Shown here in pieces: positions 43,147 to 51,524 of a stretch of DNA of 64,000 bases. Source of the DNA: Bacteroidales bacterium (GTDB lineage: Bacteria; Bacteroidota; Bacteroidia; Bacteroidales; UBA1402); contig JAFUDT010000004.1 in NCBI GenBank assembly GCA_017464285.1, positions 248,001 to 312,000 of the forward strand, in the 5' to 3' direction. How positions within the stretch are numbered: the stretch's first letter is position 1; each line of letters begins with the position of its first letter. The notes below the pieces were generated by a model that worked only from the letters and a program-made list of their open reading frames with translations, ran no database searches and was not told where the DNA came from. The position numbers and the translations under genes are program-made.

Positions 43147-44574
43147 TTATCGGCTGCTGCCCCCTCCAATCTGGCTTCTGACACAACGGAAGCCGATATA
43201 GGAACGGGTTTCGTTCTGGTATTCATAACTGCGGGTGCTGACCTGGATAAACTGGGCAGCGTCTTTCCAGGATCCGCCTCTGACCACCTTTCGTGTAGTC
43301 TGGTAAGGGTCGGTCGGCCTGCTGGTACGGCTGTATTCGGGATTCAGGTCATTCATTTCCTCGTAGGCCGAGGCGCTCCAGGCGGTCGAGGTCCATTCGG
43401 CCACATTGCCGGCCATGTCATAAAGACCGTACTCGTTGGCCGGGAAGGAGGCTACCTTGGCCGGTATCAGGCTGCCGTCCCGGGTATAGTCACCTTTCTG
43501 GGGCTTGAAGTTGGCGTAGTAGCAGCCTTTTTCCGTATCGGCATAATCTCCTTTCCAAGGAAAACGGGTCTCTTTTTTCTGACCGCGGGCGGCATATTCC
43601 CATTCAGCTTCGGTGGGCAGGCGGTATTCCAGCACTTCCTGCCCCTTGGGAATCAGTACCCGGTTCAGATTGCGCGTGCGCCAGTGGCAGAAGGCGCGTG
43701 CCTGTTCCCAGGATACGCCGACCACGGGATGAGCCACATAGCCCGGATGGGAGAAATAGTTCTTCAGGTAGGGCACATTGTAGCTGTTGTCGAAGTCGTT
43801 CACCCAGACGGTGGTATCGGGATAGATCTCCACAATGTAGGTGTTCAGGAAGTCATAGCGCGAGCTGAGCGGACGGGTGATGGTCTGCCGTACCACCTGG
43901 CCGTTTTCGTCAATCCAGGCGGTGTCCTTGGTGATCATCACCTCCGGCAGGGAGTTGGCGTCAATGTCGGTGTTACGGGTTCGGCGGGCTTTGTCCAGCT
44001 GATTGGCCCGACGGGCGGCCTGTTCGTAGTCGAACCATTCATAACGGTAGGTGACCCGCTCGGTCCGAAGTCTGACACCGCCCAGAATGGGATCGTATTC
44101 GCGCAGGTAATTCAGCGCCGAGAGTTCTTCTTCGGTGGCACGCTTGCGATCGGGAATGGACAGCTTCCAGTTGAGATAGGGAGTGATGGGTTCACCTTCG
44201 GCGTTCTCGGTAATCATGTATTCCTCGTTGCCGCCATAGGCCGGGTCGGCCAGTTTTTCACGGGTGATGGAGTCGCATACCCATTTGATGAACTGTTTGT
44301 ACTGCCCGTTGGTGATTTCGGTTTCGTCCATCCAGAATGAACCTACTGAGATGGACTTAGAGGGTGTCTGAGTGCCCCAGACACTGTCGGGAGCGGACTG
44401 TCCCAACTCGAAGGATCCTTGTTTGATGAGTACCATGCCGTAGGGATTGGGCTCGCTCCAGGAGGAGGATTCCACGCCGGTCAGCTCACCGTTGTCATAG
44501 AACGAACCGCAACTGCCCAGCAACAGGCCGGACAGCAGGATACTTCCTATGGTCAGCTTCTTTTTCATAATCAT
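43147..44574 (-). CDS. porK: T9SS ring lipoprotein PorK/GldK
   Basis: 475 residues from the ATG at 44574, which overlaps the porP stop as ATGA. A lipobox LLLGSC follows the signal. The body is a formylglycine-generating-enzyme-like (FGE-sulfatase) fold: GSFWMDETEITNGQYKQFI, YRLPTEAEWEYAARG, NEYGLYDMAGNVAEWTS, VVRGGSWKD, IGFRCVR. In T9SS this fold is structural; PorK is anchored in the outer membrane and pairs with PorN in the ring. It is the second gene of the operon. Confidence 0.95.
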   Translation of the reverse strand: MIMKKKLTIGSILLSGLLLGSCGSFYDNGELTGVESSSWSEPNPYGMVLIKQGSFELGQSAPDSVWGTQTPSKSISVGSFWMDETEITNGQYKQFIKWVCDSITREKLADPAYGGNEEYMITENAEGEPITPYLNWKLSIPDRKRATEEELSALNYLREYDPILGGVRLRTERVTYRYEWFDYEQAARRANQLDKARRTRNTDIDANSLPEVMITKDTAWIDENGQVVRQTITRPLSSRYDFLNTYIVEIYPDTTVWVNDFDNSYNVPYLKNYFSHPGYVAHPVVGVSWEQARAFCHWRTRNLNRVLIPKGQEVLEYRLPTEAEWEYAARGQKKETRFPWKGDYADTEKGCYYANFKPQKGDYTRDGSLIPAKVASFPANEYGLYDMAGNVAEWTSTAWSASAYEEMNDLNPEYSRTSRPTDPYQTTRKVVRGGSWKDAAQFIQVSTRSYEYQNETRSYIGFRCVRSQIGGGSSR

Positions 44575-45530
44575 AATATACGAATACTTTTCTGTTTCTT
44601 GTTGATTCTACTGGTATCTATCTTTTTACGGTAACCGATGAATACTTCATGCGAACCGCTGGTGGGCACCATCGTGATATCGTAGGAGTAACCCACCGAC
44701 AGCCCGAAGTCGAAAGTGGTCCCGATCAGGATGCCCAGGGTGCTCCCCGGCCTGTAATCCAGACCTCCCCAGTATTTGTCGGCGTAGCGGAGGACGGCCG
44801 ACAGGTCTGTCTGGACGGCTACCAGGTCGCTCATCACCAGCAATGAGGGCTGTAGCGACAATAACGGATTCCGGAGTCGGATATTGTATCCACCCGTCAA
44901 ATAAAGTGTGCGCGACACGTTGAACCGGGTCTTTTCACTTTCGGCGTCACCCTCTTTCTGCTTGAGACTGATATCTCCGCCCAACAGATGTGAGCAGGAC
45001 AGCCCGGCATACCATTGCGAGCGGGTGAACCAGGCTCCCAGGCTGAAATCGGGAATCATACCGTCGATCGTGCCGCTGGGAATGGAGGCATCGGCCGAGG
45101 TGTGGTAGTCGCTGCTGGGGATATAGATACGGCTGGCATCGAAGTTTTCCTGCAGCAGTCCGCCTTGCAGACCCAAGCTGAGCTCCCCGCCAAGGATTTT
45201 TTTCTTGTAGGCATACTGCAGCTGCAGCCATTGTGTGCGGAACAGGCCGATGTTTTCGTTGAGCATGATCAGGCCGATGCCGCTTACCTGATTGCCTATG
45301 CGCAAGGGAGAGCCTACATGCAGGCCGAATGTGCTGGGGGCGTTCTTGACGTCGGTCCACTGTTCGCGGAAGGTCAGATGGACGTTCAGGTCGCTGTTGA
45401 GGCCTACGGCCCCGGCATTGTAGAGTCCCGGGTTGAGCATATACTGCGTCCACTGGCCGTCAAACTGGGCTCGGCTGCCCAGGCAGCAGCCCAGCACGGT
45501 CAGCAGGAGAATCAGCAGTTTTCTTTTCAT
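44571..45530 (-). CDS. porP: T9SS outer-membrane protein PorP/SprF
   Basis: 319 residues from the ATG at 45530 (MKRKLLILLLTVLGCCLGSRAQFDGQWTQYMLNPGLYNAGAVG). The motif QFDGQWTQYMLNPGLYNPA-like after the signal peptide is the hallmark of the PorP/SprF family. A barrel of alternating strands follows, with SVGYSYDITMVPTSGSHEVFIGYR near the end. PorP links the PorK ring to the outer membrane, and homologues also dock surface adhesins. It is the first gene of porP-K-L-M-N and is divergent from the DUF805 gene. Confidence 0.95.
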   Translation of the reverse strand: MKRKLLILLLTVLGCCLGSRAQFDGQWTQYMLNPGLYNAGAVGLNSDLNVHLTFREQWTDVKNAPSTFGLHVGSPLRIGNQVSGIGLIMLNENIGLFRTQWLQLQYAYKKKILGGELSLGLQGGLLQENFDASRIYIPSSDYHTSADASIPSGTIDGMIPDFSLGAWFTRSQWYAGLSCSHLLGGDISLKQKEGDAESEKTRFNVSRTLYLTGGYNIRLRNPLLSLQPSLLVMSDLVAVQTDLSAVLRYADKYWGGLDYRPGSTLGILIGTTFDFGLSVGYSYDITMVPTSGSHEVFIGYRKKIDTSRINKKQKSIRIL

Positions 45531-45715
45531 TGCCACAGGACTTGTTTTCGTTGCGTTTTGTCTGTCACGACGAGCCCGATACCGGGACCGCGAGATTAAT
45601 AAACGCAAGACCCGCGGAAAAATTGTGCCGGCCATCCGAAAGAAGATGGCCGATGCGTGGAGTTTCGGAAGAATTGTCTATTTTTGCTCTGTCAATATCT
45701 TTAATTTGTTTTGTA

Positions 45716-46039
45716 ATGGAAAAATTCAATCTCTACTTCAAGGATGTGATCCTCAAGCAGTATGCCCAGTTCCAGGGCAAGACTCCGCGGGCCGGTTTCT
45801 GGTACTATGTCTTGTTCTATCTCATTTGTGATGTCATACTGGGCATTATCGATTCAATCCTGGGTTGGAACGGCCTGCTGCCTGGCATTCTGGACCTGGC
45901 CATCCTGGTGCCCACACTGGCCATCGGTGCACGTCGTCTGCACGATATCGGCAAGAGCGGCTGGTGGTGGCTCATCGGTCTGGTGCCGGTGGTCGGCTGG
46001 ATTGTGCTGATTTATTTCTGGGTGCAGAAATCCAAATAA
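45716..46039 (+). CDS. DUF805 (YhaH-like) membrane protein
   Basis: 107 residues from the ATG at 45716. The DUF805 pattern is clear: FQGKTPRAGFWYYVLFYLI, then ARRLHDIGKSGWWWLIGLVPVVGWIVLIYFW. Three or four membrane helices. Function in the family is unknown. A TATTTTTG box at 45679-45686 is a likely -7 element. It is divergent from porP and closed by the hairpin at 46061-46092. Confidence 0.9.
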   Translation: MEKFNLYFKDVILKQYAQFQGKTPRAGFWYYVLFYLICDVILGIIDSILGWNGLLPGILDLAILVPTLAIGARRLHDIGKSGWWWLIGLVPVVGWIVLIYFWVQKSK

Positions 46040-46060
46040 GCAGGAGTATCCTTAAAATGG

Positions 46061-46092
46061 ACAGGCCGTGATGAACACTCATCACGGCCTGT
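46061..46092. terminator. Bidirectional hairpin after the DUF805 gene
   Basis: ACAGGCCGTGATGA (46061-46074) and TCATCACGGCCTGT (46079-46092) form a perfect 14-bp stem with a four-base loop. It lies between the convergent DUF805 and flavodoxin genes. The T-tract is weak, so termination is likely but not certain. Confidence 0.75.
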
Positions 46093-46096
46093 GTAT

Positions 46097-46124
46097 TAAG
46101 ATTGGAACCGTAAGATTGGAACCG
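46097..46124. repeat. Two-copy 14-bp tandem repeat
   Basis: TAAGATTGGAACCG occurs twice in direct succession right after the DUF805 hairpin, downstream of both converging genes. It is probably a simple duplication. No function is evident. Confidence 0.8.
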
Positions 46125-46140
46125 CAAGCTTCGGCAGCGT

Positions 46141-46701
46141 CTATTGCAGCGACTTGACCCAGGCGGCGATGTCTTCCTTGGTGGCTCCGTTCAGGGTCTT
46201 GCCGTCCTTCCAGTGGATTTTGGGATAGTTCTCGCGGAACAGGGCGTTGGCGTTGTCCAGGGTGCTGCTGCCCGAGGTGGCGAACAGAATCACCGTCTTA
46301 CCGGAAAAGTCGTAGGTCTCCAGGAAAGTGTTGATGATGGTGGGGGCCGTGTACCACCAGACGGGGAAGCCGAGATAGACGGTGCCGTACTGGCCGGCAT
46401 CCTTCAGGTCTTTGACCATGGCCGGGCGTGAGGTCTTGTCTTTCATCTCTACAGAGCTGCGCGACTGACGGTTGCGCCAGTCCAGATCGGCAGCGGTGTA
46501 GGGTTGGACAGGTTTGATCTGATACAGGTCGGCGCCTGTGACGTCGGCCAGCTTCTTGGCGATGGCCTCGGTGGTTCCGGTAGCGGAAAAATACGCAACA
46601 AGTGATTTCATTTTCTTTGTCTCCTGTTTTTTCTGGCCAGACTGCGCGCAGACGCTCAATGCGAGGAGGGCGGCAGCAGTCAGTAAGATGATTTTTTTCA
46701 T
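46141..46701 (-). CDS. Exported flavodoxin-like protein
   Basis: 186 residues. Residues 1-20 form a clear signal peptide (MKKIILLTAAALLALSVCAQ, cleavage expected after VCA). The flavodoxin fold follows: YFSATGTTEAIAKKLA is the FMN phosphate loop, then YLGFPVWWYTAPTIINTFLE and LFATSGSSTLDNA. Cytoplasmic homologues lack the leader. Flavodoxin_4-type proteins carry electrons or act as small FMN reductases. An export signal implies a periplasmic redox role with an unknown partner. Monocistronic, convergent with the DUF805 gene. Confidence 0.88.
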   Translation of the reverse strand: MKKIILLTAAALLALSVCAQSGQKKQETKKMKSLVAYFSATGTTEAIAKKLADVTGADLYQIKPVQPYTAADLDWRNRQSRSSVEMKDKTSRPAMVKDLKDAGQYGTVYLGFPVWWYTAPTIINTFLETYDFSGKTVILFATSGSSTLDNANALFRENYPKIHWKDGKTLNGATKEDIAAWVKSLQ

Positions 46702-46820
46702 AGGATGTGGAATTATGGCAGCGAAGTTAAGGCAAATCCCTGATATTTTATTGAAAAAACGGGAACATATTCGGATTTTTGATATTTTTGCGGTGTCAAT
46801 ATCCCAAATTATTTCAAGCT

Positions 46821-47414
46821 ATGAAGAAAGCTATTACCCTCTTGTCGGCACTTTCGCTGATGTCGGTCTTTGCGCTGAATGCCCAGATCATCAACTATGA
46901 CCAGATCGATTCTGTCGTGATGCAGAACCAGCAGATGGCCGATCAGGCCAGCCAGAATTTCAAGGATCAGGCCCAGTCGGGCGGTCGTGAAGTGAGCCGT
47001 CTGGAAAACCGGATCAACGAATCCCAGAAAAGGATCGACCTGCTCAAGGACGAGACTCGGCAGATCAAGGAGAATGTCAAGAAGTTGGAATCGGTCAAGA
47101 AACTGAAGGTCGAATCCAACAAACTGCAGAAGAAAGCCCTGGCATTGGACGGCCTGAGCCGCGAAGACAAGACGGCCATCAAGCAGATGAAGCAGGAAGA
47201 GAAGAAGGCCCAGGAGGACGTTGCTGCGGAGAAAGCCAAGATCTCGAAAGTAAACAAGGCCATTGCTGCCAACAAAAAAGATATTTCGGCAGCCAAGAAA
47301 GAAATCGCGAAAATCAGAAAAGGCATCAAGTCTGCTGAAAAGGATGCCAAGGAAAGCGAGAAGGTGCTGAAAGAAAGCAAGAAGCTTCAGAAGGAAATCC
47401 AGAATACGCTGTAG
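46821..47414 (+). CDS. Periplasmic coiled-coil protein of unknown function
   Basis: 197 residues from the ATG at 46821. The signal peptide ends ALNAQ. From about residue 55 to the end the sequence is a nearly continuous, Lys/Glu-rich heptad coiled coil (RLENRINESQKRIDLLKDE, KKLKVESNKLQKKALAL, KAIAANKKDISAAKKEIAKI). No enzymatic motif or cysteine after the signal. Similar secreted coiled-coil proteins occur in Bacteroidales but I do not recognise a named family. A TATTTTTG box at 46783-46790 is a good -7 element. Confidence 0.75.
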   Translation: MKKAITLLSALSLMSVFALNAQIINYDQIDSVVMQNQQMADQASQNFKDQAQSGGREVSRLENRINESQKRIDLLKDETRQIKENVKKLESVKKLKVESNKLQKKALALDGLSREDKTAIKQMKQEEKKAQEDVAAEKAKISKVNKAIAANKKDISAAKKEIAKIRKGIKSAEKDAKESEKVLKESKKLQKEIQNTL

Positions 47415-47435
47415 CGGCCGTCTGTCGGAGCCGGG

Positions 47436-49034
47436 TCAGTCGGTTCCGACGATGACCAGTATGTCTCCGGCTTCCAATACGGTGTCGCCGTTGGGGATGA
47501 CATTGCCGGAGGCTCTCTGGATCATGATGACGAGCTTGTCGGAGAATTGGGGGCAGTCGCCAAGGCGGCTGCCCTTCCATTTGCTGTTTTCTTTGATGGT
47601 CTGTTCTTCAAGGTAGGTGTGGCTGTCTTCAAAAGTCTTGGTGACGGTCACTACCTGGTCGCCTTCGTAGAGCCGGGTCTGTCCATTGGGAACGATGCGC
47701 TCATTGCCGCGCAGTACCAGGGCGATGAGCATGTTCTTGGGAAGGTTGAGCTCCATGATCTGCTGTCGGTTCCATACACTGTCAGCAGTGATTTCTATCC
47801 TGCCGAATTGCATTTCTGTGCCTTCCGAGTAATCGTTGAAGGTTTTCATGACATCGTTGCCCAGGTCGATCATGCCCAGTTTGCGGGCAACTAACGGCAG
47901 GAGCGATCCCTGTAGCGAGATGGAAAGGAGTACCAGGCAGAAGACAATGTTGAAGAGGTCGTGTTGCAGGAACTGGTTGTCGGTAGTGGCCATGATGGCA
48001 AACACAATGGACGCGGCTCCTCTCAGTCCTGCAAAGGAGACCAGTGTCTGCTGACGGAACCCGTATTTGCGGAAGGGCGTCAGCACTGTAGCTGTGGCAA
48101 GGGGTCTGGCCGCTATCAGCATAAAGAGGAAGACGGCAGCGGCCGGCAGAACAGCTTTGTGCAACAGGGCCGGATGGGCCAGCAGTCCCAACAGGAAAAA
48201 GATGATGACCTGCATCAGGCCGGTGATGCCGTCAAAGAAGCTGACCAATGTCTTTTTGCCGCCAAACTCGACATTGCCCAGATAAATGCCTACCAGATAG
48301 GCACTCAGGTAGCCGTTGCCTCCGATCAGGTCGGGGATGGCGTAGGAGGCCATGGCGACAGCCAGCATGAACAGCGAATCAAAACCGGATGTCTGGATGT
48401 GGATTCTTTTCAGCACCAGCTCGGCCAGTTTGGCGATGCCTATGCCGCAGCCGATGCCGAAGGCTATCTGGGTAAACAGCATCCAGGCGATGCTGCCGGC
48501 GCCGCTTCTGCCTTGCATGACGGAGAGCATGACGACAGTCAGCATGTAGGAAAAGGGGTCGTTGCTGCCGCTTTCCACTTCCAGCAAAGGCGCTGTGTTG
48601 TTTTTCAGTCCCAGTTTACGGGAACGGAGGATGGAAAAAACCGAGGCGGCATCGGTCGAACTGACCACAGCCCCCAGCAGAAAGCTCTCCGGCCATTCCC
48701 AATGGAGTATGAAATGGCAGAACAGACCTGTCAGGCCGGCTGTCAGAACGACTCCGGCGGAGGCCATCAGCCCGGCTTCGCATATAATCGGCCTGACTGC
48801 CTTCCAGCGGGTACCGAAGCCACCGTAGAACATGATGAAGATCAGCGCCAGGGTACAAGTGTCCTTGGCGAAAAGGTGATTCTCAAAATGTATGGGAAGC
48901 AGTCCGTTGTTTCCGAAAACCATGCCCAGCACAATAAAGGCGAACAGGGTGGGGATGCCTATCCGCAACGAAACATTGCTCAGCCAGACAGAGGTCAGGA
49001 TGATCAGGGTGATGAGAATCAGAAACAGCGTCAT
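47436..49034 (-). CDS. Potassium/proton antiporter (CvrA/NhaP2 type)
   Basis: 532 residues. The N-terminal CPA1 exchanger has about 12 helices, with FYGGFGTRWKAV, GAVVSSTDAASVFSIL (the ion-binding Asp pair region), LEVESGSNDPFSYML and SFAGLRGAASIVFAI. The last 130 residues contain a TrkA-C (RCK-C) domain (RIVPNGQTRLYEGDQVVTVT) and a second such element (VIPNGDTVLEAGDILVIVG). Such exchangers extrude K+ or Na+ in exchange for protons at the inner membrane. It lies in a row with NhaC and a CDF transporter, all leftward. Confidence 0.9.
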   Translation of the reverse strand: MTLFLILITLIILTSVWLSNVSLRIGIPTLFAFIVLGMVFGNNGLLPIHFENHLFAKDTCTLALIFIMFYGGFGTRWKAVRPIICEAGLMASAGVVLTAGLTGLFCHFILHWEWPESFLLGAVVSSTDAASVFSILRSRKLGLKNNTAPLLEVESGSNDPFSYMLTVVMLSVMQGRSGAGSIAWMLFTQIAFGIGCGIGIAKLAELVLKRIHIQTSGFDSLFMLAVAMASYAIPDLIGGNGYLSAYLVGIYLGNVEFGGKKTLVSFFDGITGLMQVIIFFLLGLLAHPALLHKAVLPAAAVFLFMLIAARPLATATVLTPFRKYGFRQQTLVSFAGLRGAASIVFAIMATTDNQFLQHDLFNIVFCLVLLSISLQGSLLPLVARKLGMIDLGNDVMKTFNDYSEGTEMQFGRIEITADSVWNRQQIMELNLPKNMLIALVLRGNERIVPNGQTRLYEGDQVVTVTKTFEDSHTYLEEQTIKENSKWKGSRLGDCPQFSDKLVIMIQRASGNVIPNGDTVLEAGDILVIVGTD

Positions 49035-49107
49035 GTATTTGTTTATAGCCGAGGGCTCCGGCGATATCCGGCGTCTCCTCCTTGACTTAATGCTGCTGCG
49101 AAGTTAG

Positions 49108-50391
49108 TCACTTCCTTGCTGAAAACAAAATGGCCGACACAGCGCAGCCGCCCATCAGAAACGAATAGTACAGAAAGGGGATGATGGCGGTGGGTGAGAC
49201 GGCGGCCAGTCCGGCAGCCATCAGTAGCTGGGCTCCATAGGGAATCAGGCTCTGCATGAGACAGGAAAAAGTGTCCAGCAGGCTGGCTGTCTTTCGGGGG
49301 CTGAGGCCGTACTTGTCGGCGATGTTGCGGGCAATGCCTCCTACTGTGATGATGGCGATGGTATTGTTGGCTGTGCAGAGGTTGGCCAGGCTCACCAGGC
49401 AGGCAATGGCAGCCTGAGCTCCCCTTTTCCCGTTTATGTGACGGGTCAACATCTGTATAATCAGGTTCAGTCCGCCTCCGGCGCGGATGGTTGCCAGCAA
49501 GCCTCCGGCCAGCAGCGTGACAATGATCAGATCGTTCATGCCGGCGATACCTTGGCCGACGGACTGCAGCCAGCCTATCCAACCAAAGTCTCCGCTGAGC
49601 AGCCCGATGGCGGCATTGACCGCGATGCCGATAACCAGAATCAGGGTGACATTCTGCCGGAGCAGTGCCAGGACGATGACCAGCAGATAGGGCAATACGC
49701 GATACCAGGAAGCCGGCGCGACGGGCGTGTCAAAGCAGATGTCCCTGCCCATGAAAAGGTAAAGTACGGTGACGGCAACGAATGCCGGCAGGACGATCAT
49801 CAGGTTGGCCTTGAATTTATCGGCCATTTCACAACCGGCAGCCTGGGTGGCTGCAATGGTCGTGTCTGAGATAAACGAAAGATTGTCTCCGAAGAATGCT
49901 CCACCTACGATGATGCCGGTCATGAATGGCACTGAAATGTCCCCTTGGGCAGCAATGCCGGCTCCGATGGGCACCAGCGCCACAATGGTTCCTACGCTGG
50001 TACCGACAGCCATGGAAATGAGACAGGCTGTGACGAACATCCCGGCCAGCAGTACCTGGGGAGGAATGATGCCCAGCATCAGTGAAACGGTGGCATCGAC
50101 GGCGCCTATCCCCTGGGCTGTATGGGCAAAGGCCCCTGCCAGGATGAAAATCCAGATCATCAGCAGGATGTTGGGATGCCCGGCTCCGCGGGAGAAAACC
50201 TCAATGCGAGTTGTGAGCGGTCCGTGCCCGACGGCTACTGAATAAAGGCAGGCTATCAGAAAGGCGGCGCAGACGGGCACCGCATAGAAGTCGCCGGCCA
50301 GCAGTGATGACACTACATAGACCAACAGGAAAACGGCCAGCGGACTGAGCGCCAGCAGGCCCTGCATACGTGACTTCTTTTCTGAATCCAT
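49108..50391 (-). CDS. nhaC: NhaC-family Na+/H+ antiporter
   Basis: 427 residues, about 11-12 hydrophobic segments. Family motifs: LILAGAFAHTAQGIGAVDATVSLML, SMAVGTSVGTIVALVPIG, GGAFFGDNLSFISDTTIAAT, and ANLCTANNTIAIITVGGIARNIADKYGL. These are NhaC/Na+-H+ antiporter (or closely related amino-acid/H+) signatures. It is 21 bp downstream of the CDF gene. The exact ion pair is inferred from family. Confidence 0.88.
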   Translation of the reverse strand: MDSEKKSRMQGLLALSPLAVFLLVYVVSSLLAGDFYAVPVCAAFLIACLYSVAVGHGPLTTRIEVFSRGAGHPNILLMIWIFILAGAFAHTAQGIGAVDATVSLMLGIIPPQVLLAGMFVTACLISMAVGTSVGTIVALVPIGAGIAAQGDISVPFMTGIIVGGAFFGDNLSFISDTTIAATQAAGCEMADKFKANLMIVLPAFVAVTVLYLFMGRDICFDTPVAPASWYRVLPYLLVIVLALLRQNVTLILVIGIAVNAAIGLLSGDFGWIGWLQSVGQGIAGMNDLIIVTLLAGGLLATIRAGGGLNLIIQMLTRHINGKRGAQAAIACLVSLANLCTANNTIAIITVGGIARNIADKYGLSPRKTASLLDTFSCLMQSLIPYGAQLLMAAGLAAVSPTAIIPFLYYSFLMGGCAVSAILFSARK

Positions 50392-50412
50392 AAAGCGTCC
50401 GGAATAGAAGGG

Positions 50413-51513
50413 CTAACTGTAGTTGTGATCGATGACAACGGTGACCTGCCGGTCGGGGACAATTTCCTTAATCAGAGCGGTCAGTTGCTGTGCATAAGCC
50501 TGGTCGTCCACGATGCTGAGGTCGGGTACGACATCGACCGAGATGCGGTTTTCCTGTTCGAAAAAGCAGAATCCGTGTACTTGGGTGACGTGTTCCTGAC
50601 GGCTGAGAACTTGTAAGACGGCGTTTTGCAGGGCATAATGACAATTTTCCCCGGTGGCCACCGAGTAAATGCCGATGGTCATGACAATACCGTATCGCTC
50701 GGCAAGATATTCTGAAATCCGTCGAGTCAGGCGGTGGATGTCTTCCGCCCCCATCGTGTCGTGGACATTGATATGCAGGGAGCCGATAATGACATTCGGC
50801 CCGTAATTGTGCATGATGATGTCGAAAACACCGTGGACACCCTCAAATTTCATGACATCGGCCTTGATCTGTCTGACGAACTCGGGAGAGATTCTGGTGC
50901 CCAGCAGCTCGTTGACGGGGGAGGCCAGCATTTCAATACCGGATTTGATGATGAAGCAGGAGATGATGACACCGAGGTATCCGTCGACGGAGACCCGCCA
51001 GATAATCATGATAGCTGCGGAAATAAGCGTCGAAAGAGTGATGACGGCATCGAACAGGGCATCGGAACCGGAGGCGATGAGTGCGTCGCTGGACAGTTTT
51101 TTGCCTTGAGCCTTCACATAGCGCCCCAGCAGTAGCTTGACAATGACGGCTACGCTGACAACTACCAAGGTCAGTGTGGAATAGTTCAAATCGCCGGGAT
51201 GGAACAAGTGCTTGACAGACTCGATGAGCGAAGATATACCAGCTCCCAGCACGATGACAGAAATGACGATGGCCGTGAAATATTCAAGACGTCCGTGGCC
51301 GAAAGGGTGTTTGCGGTCGGCCGGTCTCTGCGACAGCCGGGTGCCGATAATGGTGATGACGCTCGACAGCATGTCGCTCAGATTGTTGACGGCATCCATC
51401 AGAATGGCTACCGAGCCGGACAGTACGCCGACTATGGCTTTGAAGGCGGCCAGCAGCAGATTGGTGACCACTCCCGCCAGACTGGTTCGGATAATAGCTT
51501 TAGAACGATCCAT
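50413..51513 (-). CDS. Cation diffusion facilitator family transporter
   Basis: 366 residues. Six membrane helices with the CDF metal site in helix 2 (LMDAVNNLSDMLSSVI) and in helix 5 (ALIASGSDALFDAVITL). The KHPFGHGRLEYF loop is standard. The C-terminal cytoplasmic domain has a ferredoxin-like ACT fold (FEGVHGVFDIIMHNYGPNVIIGSLHINV). CDF proteins export Zn, Mn or Fe against protons. An extra C-terminal region of about 70 residues (HYALQNAVLQVLSRQEHVTQVHGFCFFEQENRISVDVVPD) is longer than in the minimal family. Confidence 0.92.
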   Translation of the reverse strand: MDRSKAIIRTSLAGVVTNLLLAAFKAIVGVLSGSVAILMDAVNNLSDMLSSVITIIGTRLSQRPADRKHPFGHGRLEYFTAIVISVIVLGAGISSLIESVKHLFHPGDLNYSTLTLVVVSVAVIVKLLLGRYVKAQGKKLSSDALIASGSDALFDAVITLSTLISAAIMIIWRVSVDGYLGVIISCFIIKSGIEMLASPVNELLGTRISPEFVRQIKADVMKFEGVHGVFDIIMHNYGPNVIIGSLHINVHDTMGAEDIHRLTRRISEYLAERYGIVMTIGIYSVATGENCHYALQNAVLQVLSRQEHVTQVHGFCFFEQENRISVDVVPDLSIVDDQAYAQQLTALIKEIVPDRQVTVVIDHNYS

Positions 51514-51524
51514 AACGATTGTTT

